64,000 nt of DNA from Paenimyroides aestuarii (GTDB lineage Bacteria; Bacteroidota; Bacteroidia; Flavobacteriales; Flavobacteriaceae): assembly GCF_024628805.1 (NCBI RefSeq), contig NZ_CP102382.1, positions 1,736,001 to 1,800,000 on the forward strand, written 5' to 3'. Positions 42,797 to 52,686 of the stretch are shown here, piece after piece; the first letter of the stretch is position 1, and every line of letters begins with the position of its first letter. A program made the position numbers and the translations under genes. Below the pieces are notes generated by a model. That model did no database searches. It was not told where the DNA came from and worked only from the letters and a program-made list of their open reading frames with translations.

Positions 42797-43405
42797 TTAT
42801 GATTTTTGTAATAATTGTTCTAATATTTCTAATCCTTTTGGGGTTGCAATTCCCCTTATGTGGTATTCTAAAAACTTGTAGTTTAACTCGTCTATAGATT
42901 GTGTGCTTTGCAGGTTTATAAACATTTCATCGTTAAAAAATGCGGTAGAACTCGCAAAAAAGATTTTTCCAACAAAATCAATATCAATATCATTTCGGTA
43001 ATACCCTTGTGCCACACCGTCGCGCAGGTTTCTTAAAATAGTGAAATCATAGTTTTCATGTTTCTTTTTTTGGATGCGTTCTGCCAGTTTTGGGTAATAT
43101 TTATTAAATTGATAAATGGTGCTTGCTTTTACGTTTCCGCCAAACATATCGGCTATGCAGTTTTTCATGGCAAAATGTTCATGAATGGGCGTTTCGCAAT
43201 TTCCTGCGATGCTATTCATTCTGTTTGTAGCCGATTCAAACACATAATCTACCGTTGCTTTTACCAAATCGTTTTTAGATGAAAAATGTTGGTAAATTGT
43301 TTTTTTTGATATTCCCAACTCCTTAGCAATATCATCCATAGTGACCGATTTAAAGCCGTTTTTGGTGAATAATTCTAAAGATTTTTTTAATACAGTCTCT
43401 TTCAT
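42797..43405 (-). CDS. TetR/AcrR family regulator of the efflux operon
   Basis: The product is 202 residues from the ATG at 43405; an upstream ATG would place the start inside the promoter. The N-terminal helix-turn-helix is FTKNGFKSVTMDDIAKELGI followed by SKKTIYQHFSSKNDLV. The rest is the helical ligand-binding domain. As the first gene of the operon it probably represses its own transcription through the inverted repeat at 43437-43464. A ligand exported by the pump would then relieve repression, a common scheme in such operons. Confidence 0.93.
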   Translation of the reverse strand: MKETVLKKSLELFTKNGFKSVTMDDIAKELGISKKTIYQHFSSKNDLVKATVDYVFESATNRMNSIAGNCETPIHEHFAMKNCIADMFGGNVKASTIYQFNKYYPKLAERIQKKKHENYDFTILRNLRDGVAQGYYRNDIDIDFVGKIFFASSTAFFNDEMFINLQSTQSIDELNYKFLEYHIRGIATPKGLEILEQLLQKS

Positions 43406-43424
43406 TCGTTCAAAAAAATTTTGG

Positions 43425-43464
43425 CAAAGATAGAAAGGAAACTTTGAATACAAAAAAAGTTTCC
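43425..43464 (-). promoter_or_regulatory. Promoter and operator of the tetR-efflux operon
   Basis: On the minus strand TTTG (43454-43451), an 18-bp spacer and TATCTTTG (43432-43425) form a Bacteroidetes promoter. An inverted repeat GGAAACTT-N12-AAGTTTCC (43437-43464) overlaps the -33 box and spacer, a position suited to a TetR repressor. Confidence 0.7.
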
Positions 43465-43504
43465 AAAGTTTTTTAAAAAATTTTATTTAGTAGATTAATT
43501 AGTT

Positions 43505-43512
43505 TACATTTG
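43505..43512 (+). promoter_or_regulatory. -7 box of the polyprenyl synthetase gene
   Basis: TACATTTG matches TAnnTTTG and lies 28 bp before the ATG at 43541. The -33 element is not clear. Confidence 0.5.
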
Positions 43513-43540
43513 TAAGCGCGAATCGAAGTTGATCCACTAT

Positions 43541-44512
43541 ATGAATAATTTCATTGATTATAAAAACACTGTTGCCGAATATATCAACCAAATAAACTTT
43601 AGCACAGAACCTAAGGAGCTTTATGAGCCTATAGCCTATATTGCCAATTTGGGCGGTAAGCGCTTGCGACCAATACTTACCCTTTTCTCTGCAGATATTT
43701 TCGGAGCTGCTCCAAAAGATGCCATTCATGCGGCAATTGCGATAGAAATGTTTCACAATTTTTCGTTGATACACGATGATATTATGGACGATGCTCCGTT
43801 GCGACGAGGAAAGGAAACCGTGCATGAAAAGTGGGACTTAAACACCGGGATTTTATCAGGAGATGCCATGTTGATTTTGGCTTATCAATATTTTGAAAAC
43901 TATCCGCCGCCTATTTTTAAAGACTTAGCAAAACTTTTTAGCAAAACGGCTTTACAAGTTTGTGAAGGGCAGCAATTAGATATTAATTTTGAAACCCGAA
44001 ACAATGTTAGTATTTCTGAGTATATCACAATGATAGAATACAAAACAGCTGTTTTGGTGGGGGCTGCATTAGAAATGGGAGCTATTGTAGCAAATTCTTC
44101 AGATAGTAATAAAAGAGCGATTTATAATTTTGGTCGCGACTTGGGAATTGCTTTTCAGCTACAAGATGATTATTTAGATGCTTTTGGCGATACTGCCACT
44201 TTTGGCAAGCAAATCGGTGGTGACATTTTAGAAAACAAAAAAACCTATTTGTACCTGAAAGCGCTAGAAAACGGAACAGATGAACAAAAAGAACAGCTTT
44301 TAAAGTGGTTTACAGACAAAGAAGGCAGCCAAGAAAAGATAGCGGCCGTTAAGGACTTGTTTGAAAAAACACAGGCAACCACTGATACACAGCAGTTAAT
44401 TGAAACATATACCCAAAAAGCTTTGTTGCAATTAGAAACCTTAGAAATTCTGGAACATTTCAAAAAAGAATTAAAAGGATTTGCCTTGGCTTTAATGAGC
44501 AGAAAAGTATAA
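43541..44512 (+). CDS. Polyprenyl (isoprenyl) diphosphate synthase
   Basis: The product is 323 residues from the ATG at 43541, preferred over a TTG four codons earlier. The all-helical trans-prenyltransferase fold shows GGKRLRPIL, the first aspartate-rich motif HDDIMDD with RRGKETVHEKW, then GEGQQ-like CEGQQLDINFE and the second motif LQDDYLDAFGD. It elongates isopentenyl diphosphate units. The chain length (farnesyl, geranylgeranyl or longer) cannot be fixed by eye. It diverges from the efflux operon. Confidence 0.92.
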   Translation: MNNFIDYKNTVAEYINQINFSTEPKELYEPIAYIANLGGKRLRPILTLFSADIFGAAPKDAIHAAIAIEMFHNFSLIHDDIMDDAPLRRGKETVHEKWDLNTGILSGDAMLILAYQYFENYPPPIFKDLAKLFSKTALQVCEGQQLDINFETRNNVSISEYITMIEYKTAVLVGAALEMGAIVANSSDSNKRAIYNFGRDLGIAFQLQDDYLDAFGDTATFGKQIGGDILENKKTYLYLKALENGTDEQKEQLLKWFTDKEGSQEKIAAVKDLFEKTQATTDTQQLIETYTQKALLQLETLEILEHFKKELKGFALALMSRKV

Positions 44513-44517
44513 ATAAA

Positions 44518-44550
44518 AAATCTGAAACATTTACGTTTCAGATTTTTTTT
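44518..44550 (+). terminator. Terminator of the polyprenyl synthase gene
   Basis: AAATCTGAAAC and GTTTCAGATTT form a perfect 11-bp stem with a 6-nt loop followed by T. It lies between convergent genes and may serve both. Confidence 0.85.
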
Positions 44551-44552
44551 AT

Positions 44553-45086
44553 CTAGAAGAATACTCTTATAAAGGGCATCCAAGCTTGGTTGTAAACCAA
44601 ATCATTTTCATTATACAAAACATTGTATCGCACACCAACAGTCACATTTTGAGTAGTGTAACCAGCGCCTAAAAACAAAGCGGTGTTCCAAAAGTTTTGA
44701 GCTATTTTGCTAGATCCGCCGAAATCTTGCCACAGCGTATTATTTACACGTAATTGTTCCAATTCTGCTGAAAGCTGAATCATTTCTGCCGGACTATAAA
44801 TTCCCAGAATATTCGCACCGTAAGAAGTACTTTCGTAAAAACCTTTCGAACGCAAATAATTAAACTGTAATCCCAAACCAGCCGAAAATTGTTCTGTAAT
44901 TGGTTTTAAAGCCATAGGCGAAACTGCAATATTGGTAAAACCACTGCCAAAGCCCACGCCCAATCCACCACCAAACTGCACATCGCTAAAAAAATTCGTT
45001 TTTTTTGGTTGATACGTATCTTGCTGTGCAAATAAATTAAAAGTAGTTAGCAAACAAAAGCTTACTCCGAAGATGATTTTTTTCAT
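44553..45086 (-). CDS. Outer-membrane beta-barrel-like protein next to sucA
   Basis: The 177-residue product has a signal peptide (FCLLTTFNLFA-QQ). The body shows alternating hydrophobic/polar strands with frequent aromatic ends (GGGLGVGFGSGF, LGAGYTTQNVTVGVRYNVLYN, PFIRVFF), ending in Phe, as expected for an eight-stranded barrel. I recall homologues annotated as alpha-ketoglutarate decarboxylase in flavobacteria, apparently because they lie beside sucA; there is no such enzyme domain here. It diverges from sucA. Confidence 0.7.
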   Translation of the reverse strand: MKKIIFGVSFCLLTTFNLFAQQDTYQPKKTNFFSDVQFGGGLGVGFGSGFTNIAVSPMALKPITEQFSAGLGLQFNYLRSKGFYESTSYGANILGIYSPAEMIQLSAELEQLRVNNTLWQDFGGSSKIAQNFWNTALFLGAGYTTQNVTVGVRYNVLYNENDLVYNQAWMPFIRVFF

Positions 45087-45373
45087 GTTTTAAGTATTTT
45101 TGCTAAGATATTAAATATTCAGTTAAAACATTCTTAACGCTAAAAAATACATGATTTGTTTTGACATAAGGATTATTTTTGATTTATATATTTTTAAAAA
45201 TTAAAAGCAATTAAAGATGTTTTTTAGCAAATTAATAAAAAAAATCTTTTAAAAAACGATATTGTTAATATTTAAGTAAATACACTCCAATATGGAATAG
45301 CACAAACGTACTATAAGTTGAAAATTAAATGATAAAACTGTACTAAATATTATATTATTAATGGAAACTATTG
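45087..45373. other. Intergenic region upstream of sucA
   Basis: An AT-rich divergent promoter region for the barrel protein and sucA. No gene or RNA is recognised. Confidence 0.5.
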
Positions 45374-45381
45374 TATTTTTG
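45374..45381 (+). promoter_or_regulatory. -7 box of sucA
   Basis: TATTTTTG matches TAnnTTTG, 43 bp before the sucA ATG. Confidence 0.45.
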
Positions 45382-45424
45382 TGAAAATTTTTTAACGAAA
45401 AAAAAGAGTCATTAGACAAATATT

Positions 45425-48190
45425 ATGGATAGGTTTTCCTTTTTAAACGCTGCACATACCACATTCTTTGCAGATTTATACGATCAGTACCTAACAAACC
45501 CTGATAGTGTAGAGCCAAGTTGGAGAAGTTTTTTTCAAGGCTTCGATTTTGCAAATGAATACAATGGCAGCCCGGTAGAACAATTATCAAATGCATACCA
45601 AGGTTCTGGCGAATCTGCAGCAATTGCTGAAACGGTTAAAAAAGAATTTGCAGTTCTAAGATTAATAGACGCATACCGCACCCATGGGCATTTAGTAACC
45701 AAAACAAATCCTTTACTAGAGAAAACAGGCGAAGCTCCTGATTTCTCCATCGAAAAATTTGGTCTTTCACAAGCCGATTTAAACGTAACTTTTGATGCTG
45801 CAAAAAGCATTCACTTAGAAAAAAGTACGTTGCAGCAAATCATAGATCACTTGAAAAATACATATTGCACCACAATTGGTATTGAATATATGTATATTCC
45901 AAATGAAGAAAAAGTGCAATGGATTGCAAAATATGTAGAATCTAAAGTTTCCGATTTAAATACCGATCAACAAAAACATATTTTAGAAAAATTAGTAGAG
46001 GCATCCGCATTCGAAAATTTCTTCCACACCAAATATGTGGGGCAAAAACGCTTTTCATTAGAAGGGTTAGAAGCTACTATTCCTGCAATAGACGCAATGA
46101 TTGATGCAGCCGGAACTGCCGGAGTAGAAGATGTGGTGATAGGAATGGCACACCGTGGCCGTTTGAATATTTTGGCAAATATTATGCAAAAGCCGCCCAA
46201 GAAAATTTTTACCGAATTTGATGGAAAGGATTATGCCGATGTAGCCGATACATTTGATGGCGATGTAAAATACCATTTAGGATACACCTCCGAACGCGAA
46301 ACCCGTTCGGGTAAAAAAATTATATTGAATTTAGCACCCAATCCATCGCATTTAGAAACCGTTGGAGCTGTGATAGAAGGTGTGGTTCGTGCCAAACAAG
46401 ACAAAGTATATCCAAACGATTTTTCAAAAGTATTGCCAATAGCTTTGCATGGTGATGCAGCTGTTGCCGGTCAGGGCATTGTGTACGAAATTGTGCAAAT
46501 GAGTAAATTGCGTGCTTACCAAACCGCAGGAACCATTCATTTGGTGTTGAACAATCAAGTAGGTTTTACAACCAGCTATAAAGATGCACGCTCGGGCGTT
46601 TATGCAACCGATGTAGCAAAAGTAGTGTCTGCACCCGTTGTACATGTAAATGCCGATGATCCCGAAGCAGCAGTAAAAGCAATGTTGTTTGCTTTGGCAT
46701 ACAGAATGCGGTTTAAAGAAGATGTTTTTGTAGATTTAGTTGGATACAGAAAATACGGTCATAATGAAGGAGATGAACCTCGTTTCACACAGCCTATTCT
46801 CTACAAATTAATCTCTAAACACCAAAATGCACGCAATATCTACAATGCGCAACTTGTTGAAAATAAAATCATTGATAGTTCGTATGTAGATCATTTAGAA
46901 GAAAAGTACAAAGCCGTTTTAGAAGAAAATTTGGCCGAAGCTAAAGCAACCGATAAAGCAGTAGTTATACCTTTCATGGAAAAAGAGTGGGAAGGATATC
47001 ATATTGCAGATGTTCATCGCATGTTGCAAAGTTATGACACAAAGGTTTCTCGTGAAATGTTAGACGATATTGCACCAGCATTAACCGCCTTGCCATCAGA
47101 CAAGAAATTTATCAATAAAGTATCCAAACTAATAAAAGACCGCTACAACATGTACTATGAAACCAATCGTTTAGATTGGGCTATGGGCGAATTATTGGCT
47201 TATGGTACATTAATTTCAGAAGGATATGACGTGCGTTTTTCGGGGCAAGATGTGCAGCGTGGTACGTTTTCGCACCGCCATGCAGTTGTGAAAACCGAAG
47301 ATACAGAATATGAATATGTACCATTAAACAATATTAAATCACAAAACGGTCAAATGCGCATCTATAACTCGCATTTATCAGAATACGCCGTTTTAGGTTT
47401 TGAGTATGGATACGCAATGGCAAATCCAAAAGCTTTAACCATTTGGGAAGCGCAATTTGGAGATTTCTCTAATGGAGCCCAAATCATGATTGACCAATAT
47501 ATATCGGCAGGTGAAGACAAATGGGGCAACCAAAATGGAATTGTAATGTTGCTACCTCACGGCTATGAGCACCAAGGTGCAGAACATTCATCGGCTCGTT
47601 TAGAACGTTATTTGCAACTATGTGCAAACCATAATATGTATGTAGCAAACTGCACAACGCCAGCAAATCATTTTCACATGTTGCGCAGACAAATGGTAAC
47701 CGATTTTAGAAAACCATTAGTTGTAATGTCGCCCAAATCATTGTTGAGACATCCAGATGCCACATCTACCATAGAAGAATTAACCAATGGATCGTTTCAA
47801 ACCATAATAGATGATCCAAAAGTGGAAGAAAAATCATTGGTAAAAACATTGGTATTTGTTTCTGGAAAATTCTATTACGATTTGCAAACAGAGAAAGAAA
47901 ATTTAGGTCGAAAAGATGTAGCATTTGTTCGTTTAGAGCAATTGTTCCCATTGGATAACGACAAATTGAAAGAAATAATTGCTTCTTACCCGAATGTAGA
48001 GGATTATGTTTGGGCACAAGAAGAGCCTAAAAACATGGGTGCTTATGGTTACATGCTGATGAATTTTGATTTGGTGAAATTCCGTTTGGCAGCACCAGCA
48101 GCATCGGCAGCACCAGCAGCAGGTTCATCTGTTCGATCTAAAGCAAGATATGCACGTGCAATTGCCAAAGTATTCGATAAAAATTTATAA
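45425..48190 (+). CDS. sucA: 2-oxoglutarate dehydrogenase E1 component
   Basis: E1o decarboxylates 2-oxoglutarate with thiamine diphosphate and passes the succinyl group to E2 in the TCA cycle. The 921-residue product begins FLNAAHTTFFADLYDQYLTNP. It contains GMAHRGRLNILANI near residue 239, HGDAAVAGQGIVYE near residue 343, the NNQVGFTTS loop near residue 375, FSHRHAVV and the LPHGYEHQGAEHSSARLERYLQL block of the C-terminal half. An Ala/Pro-rich insert (AAPAASAAPAAGSS) near the C-terminus is unusual and looks like a mobile linker. odhB follows after 46 bp. Confidence 0.96.
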   Translation: MDRFSFLNAAHTTFFADLYDQYLTNPDSVEPSWRSFFQGFDFANEYNGSPVEQLSNAYQGSGESAAIAETVKKEFAVLRLIDAYRTHGHLVTKTNPLLEKTGEAPDFSIEKFGLSQADLNVTFDAAKSIHLEKSTLQQIIDHLKNTYCTTIGIEYMYIPNEEKVQWIAKYVESKVSDLNTDQQKHILEKLVEASAFENFFHTKYVGQKRFSLEGLEATIPAIDAMIDAAGTAGVEDVVIGMAHRGRLNILANIMQKPPKKIFTEFDGKDYADVADTFDGDVKYHLGYTSERETRSGKKIILNLAPNPSHLETVGAVIEGVVRAKQDKVYPNDFSKVLPIALHGDAAVAGQGIVYEIVQMSKLRAYQTAGTIHLVLNNQVGFTTSYKDARSGVYATDVAKVVSAPVVHVNADDPEAAVKAMLFALAYRMRFKEDVFVDLVGYRKYGHNEGDEPRFTQPILYKLISKHQNARNIYNAQLVENKIIDSSYVDHLEEKYKAVLEENLAEAKATDKAVVIPFMEKEWEGYHIADVHRMLQSYDTKVSREMLDDIAPALTALPSDKKFINKVSKLIKDRYNMYYETNRLDWAMGELLAYGTLISEGYDVRFSGQDVQRGTFSHRHAVVKTEDTEYEYVPLNNIKSQNGQMRIYNSHLSEYAVLGFEYGYAMANPKALTIWEAQFGDFSNGAQIMIDQYISAGEDKWGNQNGIVMLLPHGYEHQGAEHSSARLERYLQLCANHNMYVANCTTPANHFHMLRRQMVTDFRKPLVVMSPKSLLRHPDATSTIEELTNGSFQTIIDDPKVEEKSLVKTLVFVSGKFYYDLQTEKENLGRKDVAFVRLEQLFPLDNDKLKEIIASYPNVEDYVWAQEEPKNMGAYGYMLMNFDLVKFRLAAPAASAAPAAGSSVRSKARYARAIAKVFDKNL

Positions 48191-48236
48191 TTTTAGAACG
48201 TATTTTAAATAACAACAATATTAAATTAATATACTG

Positions 48237-49466
48237 ATGAGTATCTTAGAAATGAAAGTTCCTTCGCCAGGAGAGTCAATCACAGAAGTGGAAATTGCTA
48301 CTTGGTTAGTAAAAGACGGAGACTATGTAGAGAAAGACCAAGCAATTGCTGAGGTTGATTCGGACAAAGCAACTTTAGAATTACCTGCAGAAGCAAGCGG
48401 AATCATTACGTTGAAAGCCGAAGAAGGCGACGCGGTGGCAGTTGGTCAGGTAGTTTGTTTGATCGATACAAGTGCTGAAAAACCATCGGGGAGTGGCAAT
48501 ACCGCTACAGAAGCTCCAAAAGCAGAAGAGAAGAAAGAAGAAATAAAAGCAGCACCCGCAAAAGCAGAACCAAATGCTGCGGCAACTTATGCAACAGGTT
48601 CGGCATCGCCAGCTGCTAAAAAAATATTAGACGAAAAAAACATCGATGCCACAGCTATCCAAGGCACTGGTAAAGACGGACGTGTAACCAAAGAAGATGC
48701 TTTGAACGCAGTACCATCGATGGGAACACCAACGGGCGGACCTCGCGGAACCGAACGTAAAAAAATGTCGATGCTTCGTAGAAAAGTAGCAGAACGTTTG
48801 GTGGAAGCTAAAAACACTACTGCAATGTTAACTACTTTCAATGAAGTGAACCTTACAGAAGTGAACAAGTTGCGTACCGAGTTTAAAGATGCTTTTAAAG
48901 CAAAACACAATGTGTCGTTAGGATATATGTCGTTTTTCACAAAAGCAGTAACCCGTGCGTTGGCATTATACCCAGATGTAAACTCAATGATTGATGGTCA
49001 AGATCAAATTAAATTCGATTTTGCCGATATTTCCATTGCAGTTTCTGGTCCAAAAGGATTGATGGTTCCGGTTGTTCGCAACGCAGAATTATTATCATTC
49101 CGTGGAGTGGAAGCAGAAATCAAGCGTTTGGCAACCAGAGCACGCGACGGACAAATTACGGTTGACGAAATGACTGGCGGAACATTTACAATTACCAACG
49201 GTGGTGTATTTGGTTCTATGTTGTCCACACCAATTATCAACCCGCCACAATCAGGTATTTTAGGAATGCACAATATCATTGAACGCCCGGTTGCAGTAAA
49301 CGGACAAGTGGTAATTGCACCAATGATGTATATTGCGCTGTCTTATGACCACAGAATTATCGATGGTCGCGAGTCAGTTGGTTTCTTAGTGGCTGTTAAA
49401 GAGGCTTTAGAAAACCCAATGGAATTGTTAATGAACAATGATCCTAAAAAAGCATTAGAGTTATAA
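48237..49466 (+). CDS. odhB: Dihydrolipoyl succinyltransferase (E2 of 2-oxoglutarate dehydrogenase)
   Basis: The 409-residue product has, in order, a lipoyl domain with [13 protein letters not shown] (lipoylated Lys near residue 44) and an Ala/Pro/Glu-rich linker at about 80-120. An E3-binding domain ([28 protein letters not shown]) follows at about 122-160. The catalytic domain ends with [17 protein letters not shown]. It is co-transcribed with sucA; an E3 gene is not in the window. Confidence 0.96.
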   Translation: MSILEMKVPSPGESITEVEIATWLVKDGDYVEKDQAIAEVDSDKATLELPAEASGIITLKAEEGDAVAVGQVVCLIDTSAEKPSGSGNTATEAPKAEEKKEEIKAAPAKAEPNAAATYATGSASPAAKKILDEKNIDATAIQGTGKDGRVTKEDALNAVPSMGTPTGGPRGTERKKMSMLRRKVAERLVEAKNTTAMLTTFNEVNLTEVNKLRTEFKDAFKAKHNVSLGYMSFFTKAVTRALALYPDVNSMIDGQDQIKFDFADISIAVSGPKGLMVPVVRNAELLSFRGVEAEIKRLATRARDGQITVDEMTGGTFTITNGGVFGSMLSTPIINPPQSGILGMHNIIERPVAVNGQVVIAPMMYIALSYDHRIIDGRESVGFLVAVKEALENPMELLMNNDPKKALEL

Positions 49467-49490
49467 TATTTTATTGTTTTTATATTGTTA

Positions 49491-49520
49491 AAAGTCTTTC
49501 CGGAAGGGAAGGCTTTTTTT
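49491..49520 (+). terminator. Terminator of sucA-odhB
   Basis: AAAGTCTTTCC and GGAAGGCTTT form an imperfect stem followed by seven T on the plus strand. Confidence 0.7.
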
Positions 49521-49986
49521 ATTCAAGCAATTTTTTAAGTATTAAACTATTCTCATCATTCATCAATCTTTCTTCATGAGTAAAAGCGTCAATATAGTTA
49601 AACTGTGAGCATTCCAAACAAACTTTAAAAATTCCTACGGTTTTATTTTGCTTCTTTAGAATTAAAAAGTCCCGATAAATGGGCATACATTTACTGTTGT
49701 CAGTTGTGTTTTGGTTTGATGTCAACACTTGTTTTACTTTTTTGTGACTAGATTTATCAACCAAAGATCTTACAAAACCTAATTCTGTAAATTGATTAAT
49801 AACCAAGGTGTCAGCAATAGTTTCAATAGCTTCTCCAGATAAAATAGCAGTCAGTTCCTTTTTATTAGCAGCCAAAGAATCAACCTTATAATGAATTAAT
49901 TCGTCAAAATTAACAACCGATATCGGTTTTTTGTTACAAGAGATAAAGCATAAAAACAACCATAAAAATGCCACAAGTTTCGCCAT
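49519..49986 (-). CDS. Lipoprotein of unknown function
   Basis: The 155-residue product has a lipoprotein signal (LFLCFISC, Cys17). The mature part is mixed alpha/beta. It contains two cysteine spots (NSKCMPIYRDFLIL and FKVCLECSQFNYID) that could form a disulfide outside the cytoplasm. I recognise no family. It is convergent with the sucA-odhB operon and has no partner gene. Confidence 0.7.
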   Translation of the reverse strand: MAKLVAFLWLFLCFISCNKKPISVVNFDELIHYKVDSLAANKKELTAILSGEAIETIADTLVINQFTELGFVRSLVDKSSHKKVKQVLTSNQNTTDNSKCMPIYRDFLILKKQNKTVGIFKVCLECSQFNYIDAFTHEERLMNDENSLILKKLLE

Positions 49987-50172
49987 AAATTATACATACT
50001 TTTAAAACACTAATTTATAAAAAACCAGAATTATTCCGCCACTGTTGGTGGATTTTATTAGTAATGAGCATGAACTCGATTTGAATCAAAGTGCTGAGTA
50101 ATTAATGAGTCATACAATTTTACAAACTCAATTAGAAATGTCATTCTATTATCGCATATATTTTATTTAAAT

Positions 50173-50214
50173 AAACATCCCCTAAAAAAGCAACTAGCTA
50201 TTTAGGGGACGTTT
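50173..50214 (-). terminator. Terminator of the secreted nuclease gene
   Basis: CCCCTAAA and TTTAGGGG, extended by AAAC/GTTT, form a stem with a 14-nt loop. A weakly T-rich tail follows on the minus strand. It lies about 35 bp past the nuclease stop. Confidence 0.65.
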
Positions 50215-50249
50215 GTTTAAGAAAAGTTTTTTTGAGTAAATATCAATAT

Positions 50250-51359
50250 CTATTTTACAATAACTTTTTTGTCAGTGATGTTTTTTCCAGCTTTTAATTT
50301 AATGATATACGTTCCCGATTTTAAATGGTTGATAGTAAAAACTTCATCGTGAAATTGTGGATTAGAGAATTTCATAATAAGCTTACCTTCTAAACTGTAA
50401 ATAGTAATCGTATCAATTTTTTCTTTTGTAGAGATATAAATGGTGTTTTTAGGTGCTGGATTTGGATACACGTTAAATTCAACCAATTCTGCTTGAGTGT
50501 TAGTTAATAAATTTGGAAACCAAACAGCAGTTACATATTGTGGATTATCTATATACGGATTTCTATTTCCTTGCTCGCTATAAATAAAATCGTTTAAGTT
50601 TGTTTCGCGCATGCTCACCGGGTCTTGCAAATGCCATTGATATAACATGTCTAAAAAATTATTGCTAAATACTTTATTAGTAGATCCATCAAACATAGCA
50701 CGTATTTCAGCATTTGGGTGATCAGTATAAAAATCATCCATAAAGTCCTCATATCGAGTAGCAAAATAAAAGTAAGCACGTGCAATATCTCCTTTGAATT
50801 CGTCAATTGGTTCCACAACCGTTCCTGAATATCCTGTTACAGCACTTGTGCCTCGTTTTGTTCCATTTTGTGAGGTATAACTTGCAGAACCAACTTTTCC
50901 AAAAGGTAAGTTTCCACGTTCTCCATTAACTTTTCCATCGGTTGGCCAAACGTGAAAAGCGTCGGTTCTCATCGGGCTGTTTTGATCGAAATATGATTGT
51001 GGAATTAAGTGTTCGCGATTGTAACAATCGCCTTCGCTGTTGTAATTTCCACATTGATCCATAATTACGGTGTAATTATAAGGGTCAGCAGCAACGGGTT
51101 TTTCAGAATAAATATCTAAAATGGTATTGTCGTTTTCATAATATTTATCGCGAAAGCCATTTTTAATGGCATTATCACTGTATAAATCCCATAAGCCACC
51201 GTAAGTTAAGTCGATATGGTTTGCTGAAATTATTGTTTTTAATTGCGATTTTAAAGCGTATCCTGTTCCAGTAGCACTATTGTAATAATTTGCTGGTGCC
51301 TGCGCAAAAATTGTAAATGAACAACAAATAGTTACAATAAAGGAGATAATTTTTTTCAT
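50250..51359 (-). CDS. Secreted endonuclease I-family nuclease with type IX sorting domain
   Basis: The 369-residue product has a Sec signal peptide (SFTIFAQAPA). An endonuclease I domain follows, with the His/Asn metal region NREHLIPQSYF and DAFHVWPTDGKVNGERGNLPFG near residues 118-155. The last 80 or so residues are a type A C-terminal sorting domain (VEFNVYPNPAPKNTI, IYSLEGKLI, LKSGTYIIKLKAG, KKVIVK), the signal for the Bacteroidetes type IX secretion system. It is therefore exported to the cell surface or medium, where it would degrade nucleic acid. Confidence 0.95.
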   Translation of the reverse strand: MKKIISFIVTICCSFTIFAQAPANYYNSATGTGYALKSQLKTIISANHIDLTYGGLWDLYSDNAIKNGFRDKYYENDNTILDIYSEKPVAADPYNYTVIMDQCGNYNSEGDCYNREHLIPQSYFDQNSPMRTDAFHVWPTDGKVNGERGNLPFGKVGSASYTSQNGTKRGTSAVTGYSGTVVEPIDEFKGDIARAYFYFATRYEDFMDDFYTDHPNAEIRAMFDGSTNKVFSNNFLDMLYQWHLQDPVSMRETNLNDFIYSEQGNRNPYIDNPQYVTAVWFPNLLTNTQAELVEFNVYPNPAPKNTIYISTKEKIDTITIYSLEGKLIMKFSNPQFHDEVFTINHLKSGTYIIKLKAGKNITDKKVIVK

Positions 51360-51367
51360 ATTTTTAA

Positions 51368-52582
51368 TTATTTAACACGTTCCATTAAACACATATAGAA
51401 ACCATCAAAACCAGTTTGCGATGCCAATACTTTTTCATCTTTAATAAATTTAAAGTTCTGACCAAATTCGGTTTTTAGAAAATGGTTTATTTGTTTTTCA
51501 TTTTCAGAAGGAAGAATAGAACAAGTGGCATAAACCAATTTTCCGCCCACTTTTACCATTTTACTGTAATTTTCTAAAACTTCTTGCTGTGTTTTTTTTA
51601 TGTTATCAATAAATTCTGGTTGCAATTTCCATTTGCTATCCGGGTTGCGTTTTAAAACGCCCAAGCCCGAACAAGGTGCATCAATCAGTACACGGTCTGC
51701 TTTGTCGTGTAATTTTTTTATTACTTTGGTTGAATCTATAATACGATATTCCACATTAAAAACACCGTTTCGCTTGGCACGAATTTTTAACTGCTTTTGT
51801 TTGCTTTCGTATAAATCCATAGCAATGATTTGCCCTTTATTTTCCATTTTGGCAGCAATGTGCAATGTTTTTCCACCGGCCCCCGCACAGGTATCAACCA
51901 CTCGCATTCCTGGTTGCACATCTAGAAAAGGAACCACTTTTTGCGAAGATGCATCCTGCACCTCAAAAAATCCTTCCTTAAAAAGCGGTGTCATAAAAAC
52001 ATTTGCACGTTCTTTTAAAATTAAAGCATCGGGATATTTGTCATTGAACGTTGTTTCAATATCCAAATCCATTAATTGTGCACGGAGTTTTTGCTTATTG
52101 GTTTTTAAAGTATTCACTCGTAAAACCACATGCGCTTGTTGGTTTTGTGCGGCTAGTTCTTTAGTCCAAACTTCTTCGCCCAATTCTTTAACACCCAATT
52201 CGTCCATCCAATCAGGAATCGATTCACGGTATTTTCTTATTTTAGAAAGTTCGTCGAATTTTCCTTTTATTCTTCGAACGGGAGTGTTTTCAAAATATTT
52301 CCAATCAGGTAATGTAATCCCACGTAAAACTGCCCAAACAGCAAAAGTGCGCCAAACATCGTCACGGGTAAAAGGTTCTTTTACCTCGGCAATTTCTGTG
52401 TATAATCTTTTCCAACGAACAATTTCGTATATGGTTTCAGCAACAAACTTGCGGTCTTTTGCACCCCAACGAGGATCTCTTTTCAAAGCTTTTGCCACTT
52501 CTTTATCGGCATATTCACCATCGTTAAATATGCTTAAAAGTGAATCAATTACAGCAAAAACTAAATTTCTATGTAAACGCAT
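51368..52582 (-). CDS. RsmB/NOP-family rRNA m5C methyltransferase
   Basis: The 404-residue product has an N-terminal NusB-like region. The SAM-dependent methyltransferase core shows VVDTCAGAGGKTLHIAAKM near residue 230, the catalytic DAPCSGLGVLKRNPDSKW near residue 302 and the second cysteine in YATCSILPSENE near residue 352. These residues are those of 5-methylcytosine RNA methyltransferases. The exact site (C967 of 16S rRNA or another) is not certain. It lies upstream of the nuclease gene with a 9-bp gap. Confidence 0.93.
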   Translation of the reverse strand: MRLHRNLVFAVIDSLLSIFNDGEYADKEVAKALKRDPRWGAKDRKFVAETIYEIVRWKRLYTEIAEVKEPFTRDDVWRTFAVWAVLRGITLPDWKYFENTPVRRIKGKFDELSKIRKYRESIPDWMDELGVKELGEEVWTKELAAQNQQAHVVLRVNTLKTNKQKLRAQLMDLDIETTFNDKYPDALILKERANVFMTPLFKEGFFEVQDASSQKVVPFLDVQPGMRVVDTCAGAGGKTLHIAAKMENKGQIIAMDLYESKQKQLKIRAKRNGVFNVEYRIIDSTKVIKKLHDKADRVLIDAPCSGLGVLKRNPDSKWKLQPEFIDNIKKTQQEVLENYSKMVKVGGKLVYATCSILPSENEKQINHFLKTEFGQNFKFIKDEKVLASQTGFDGFYMCLMERVK

Positions 52583-52686
52583 TTTTTTTATTTGAAAAAT
52601 AAGCCTACAAAGTTACAATTTATATGTTGGTTGTGAAATACTTTTTTTACATAAGCTTTGCGTAAATTTGCATAAATTTTTATTAT

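Noticed and set aside
51600..52595. A 331-codon plus-strand frame
   Set aside because: It is antisense to the RNA m5C methyltransferase gene, which has all catalytic motifs; the long shadow frame comes from codon bias.
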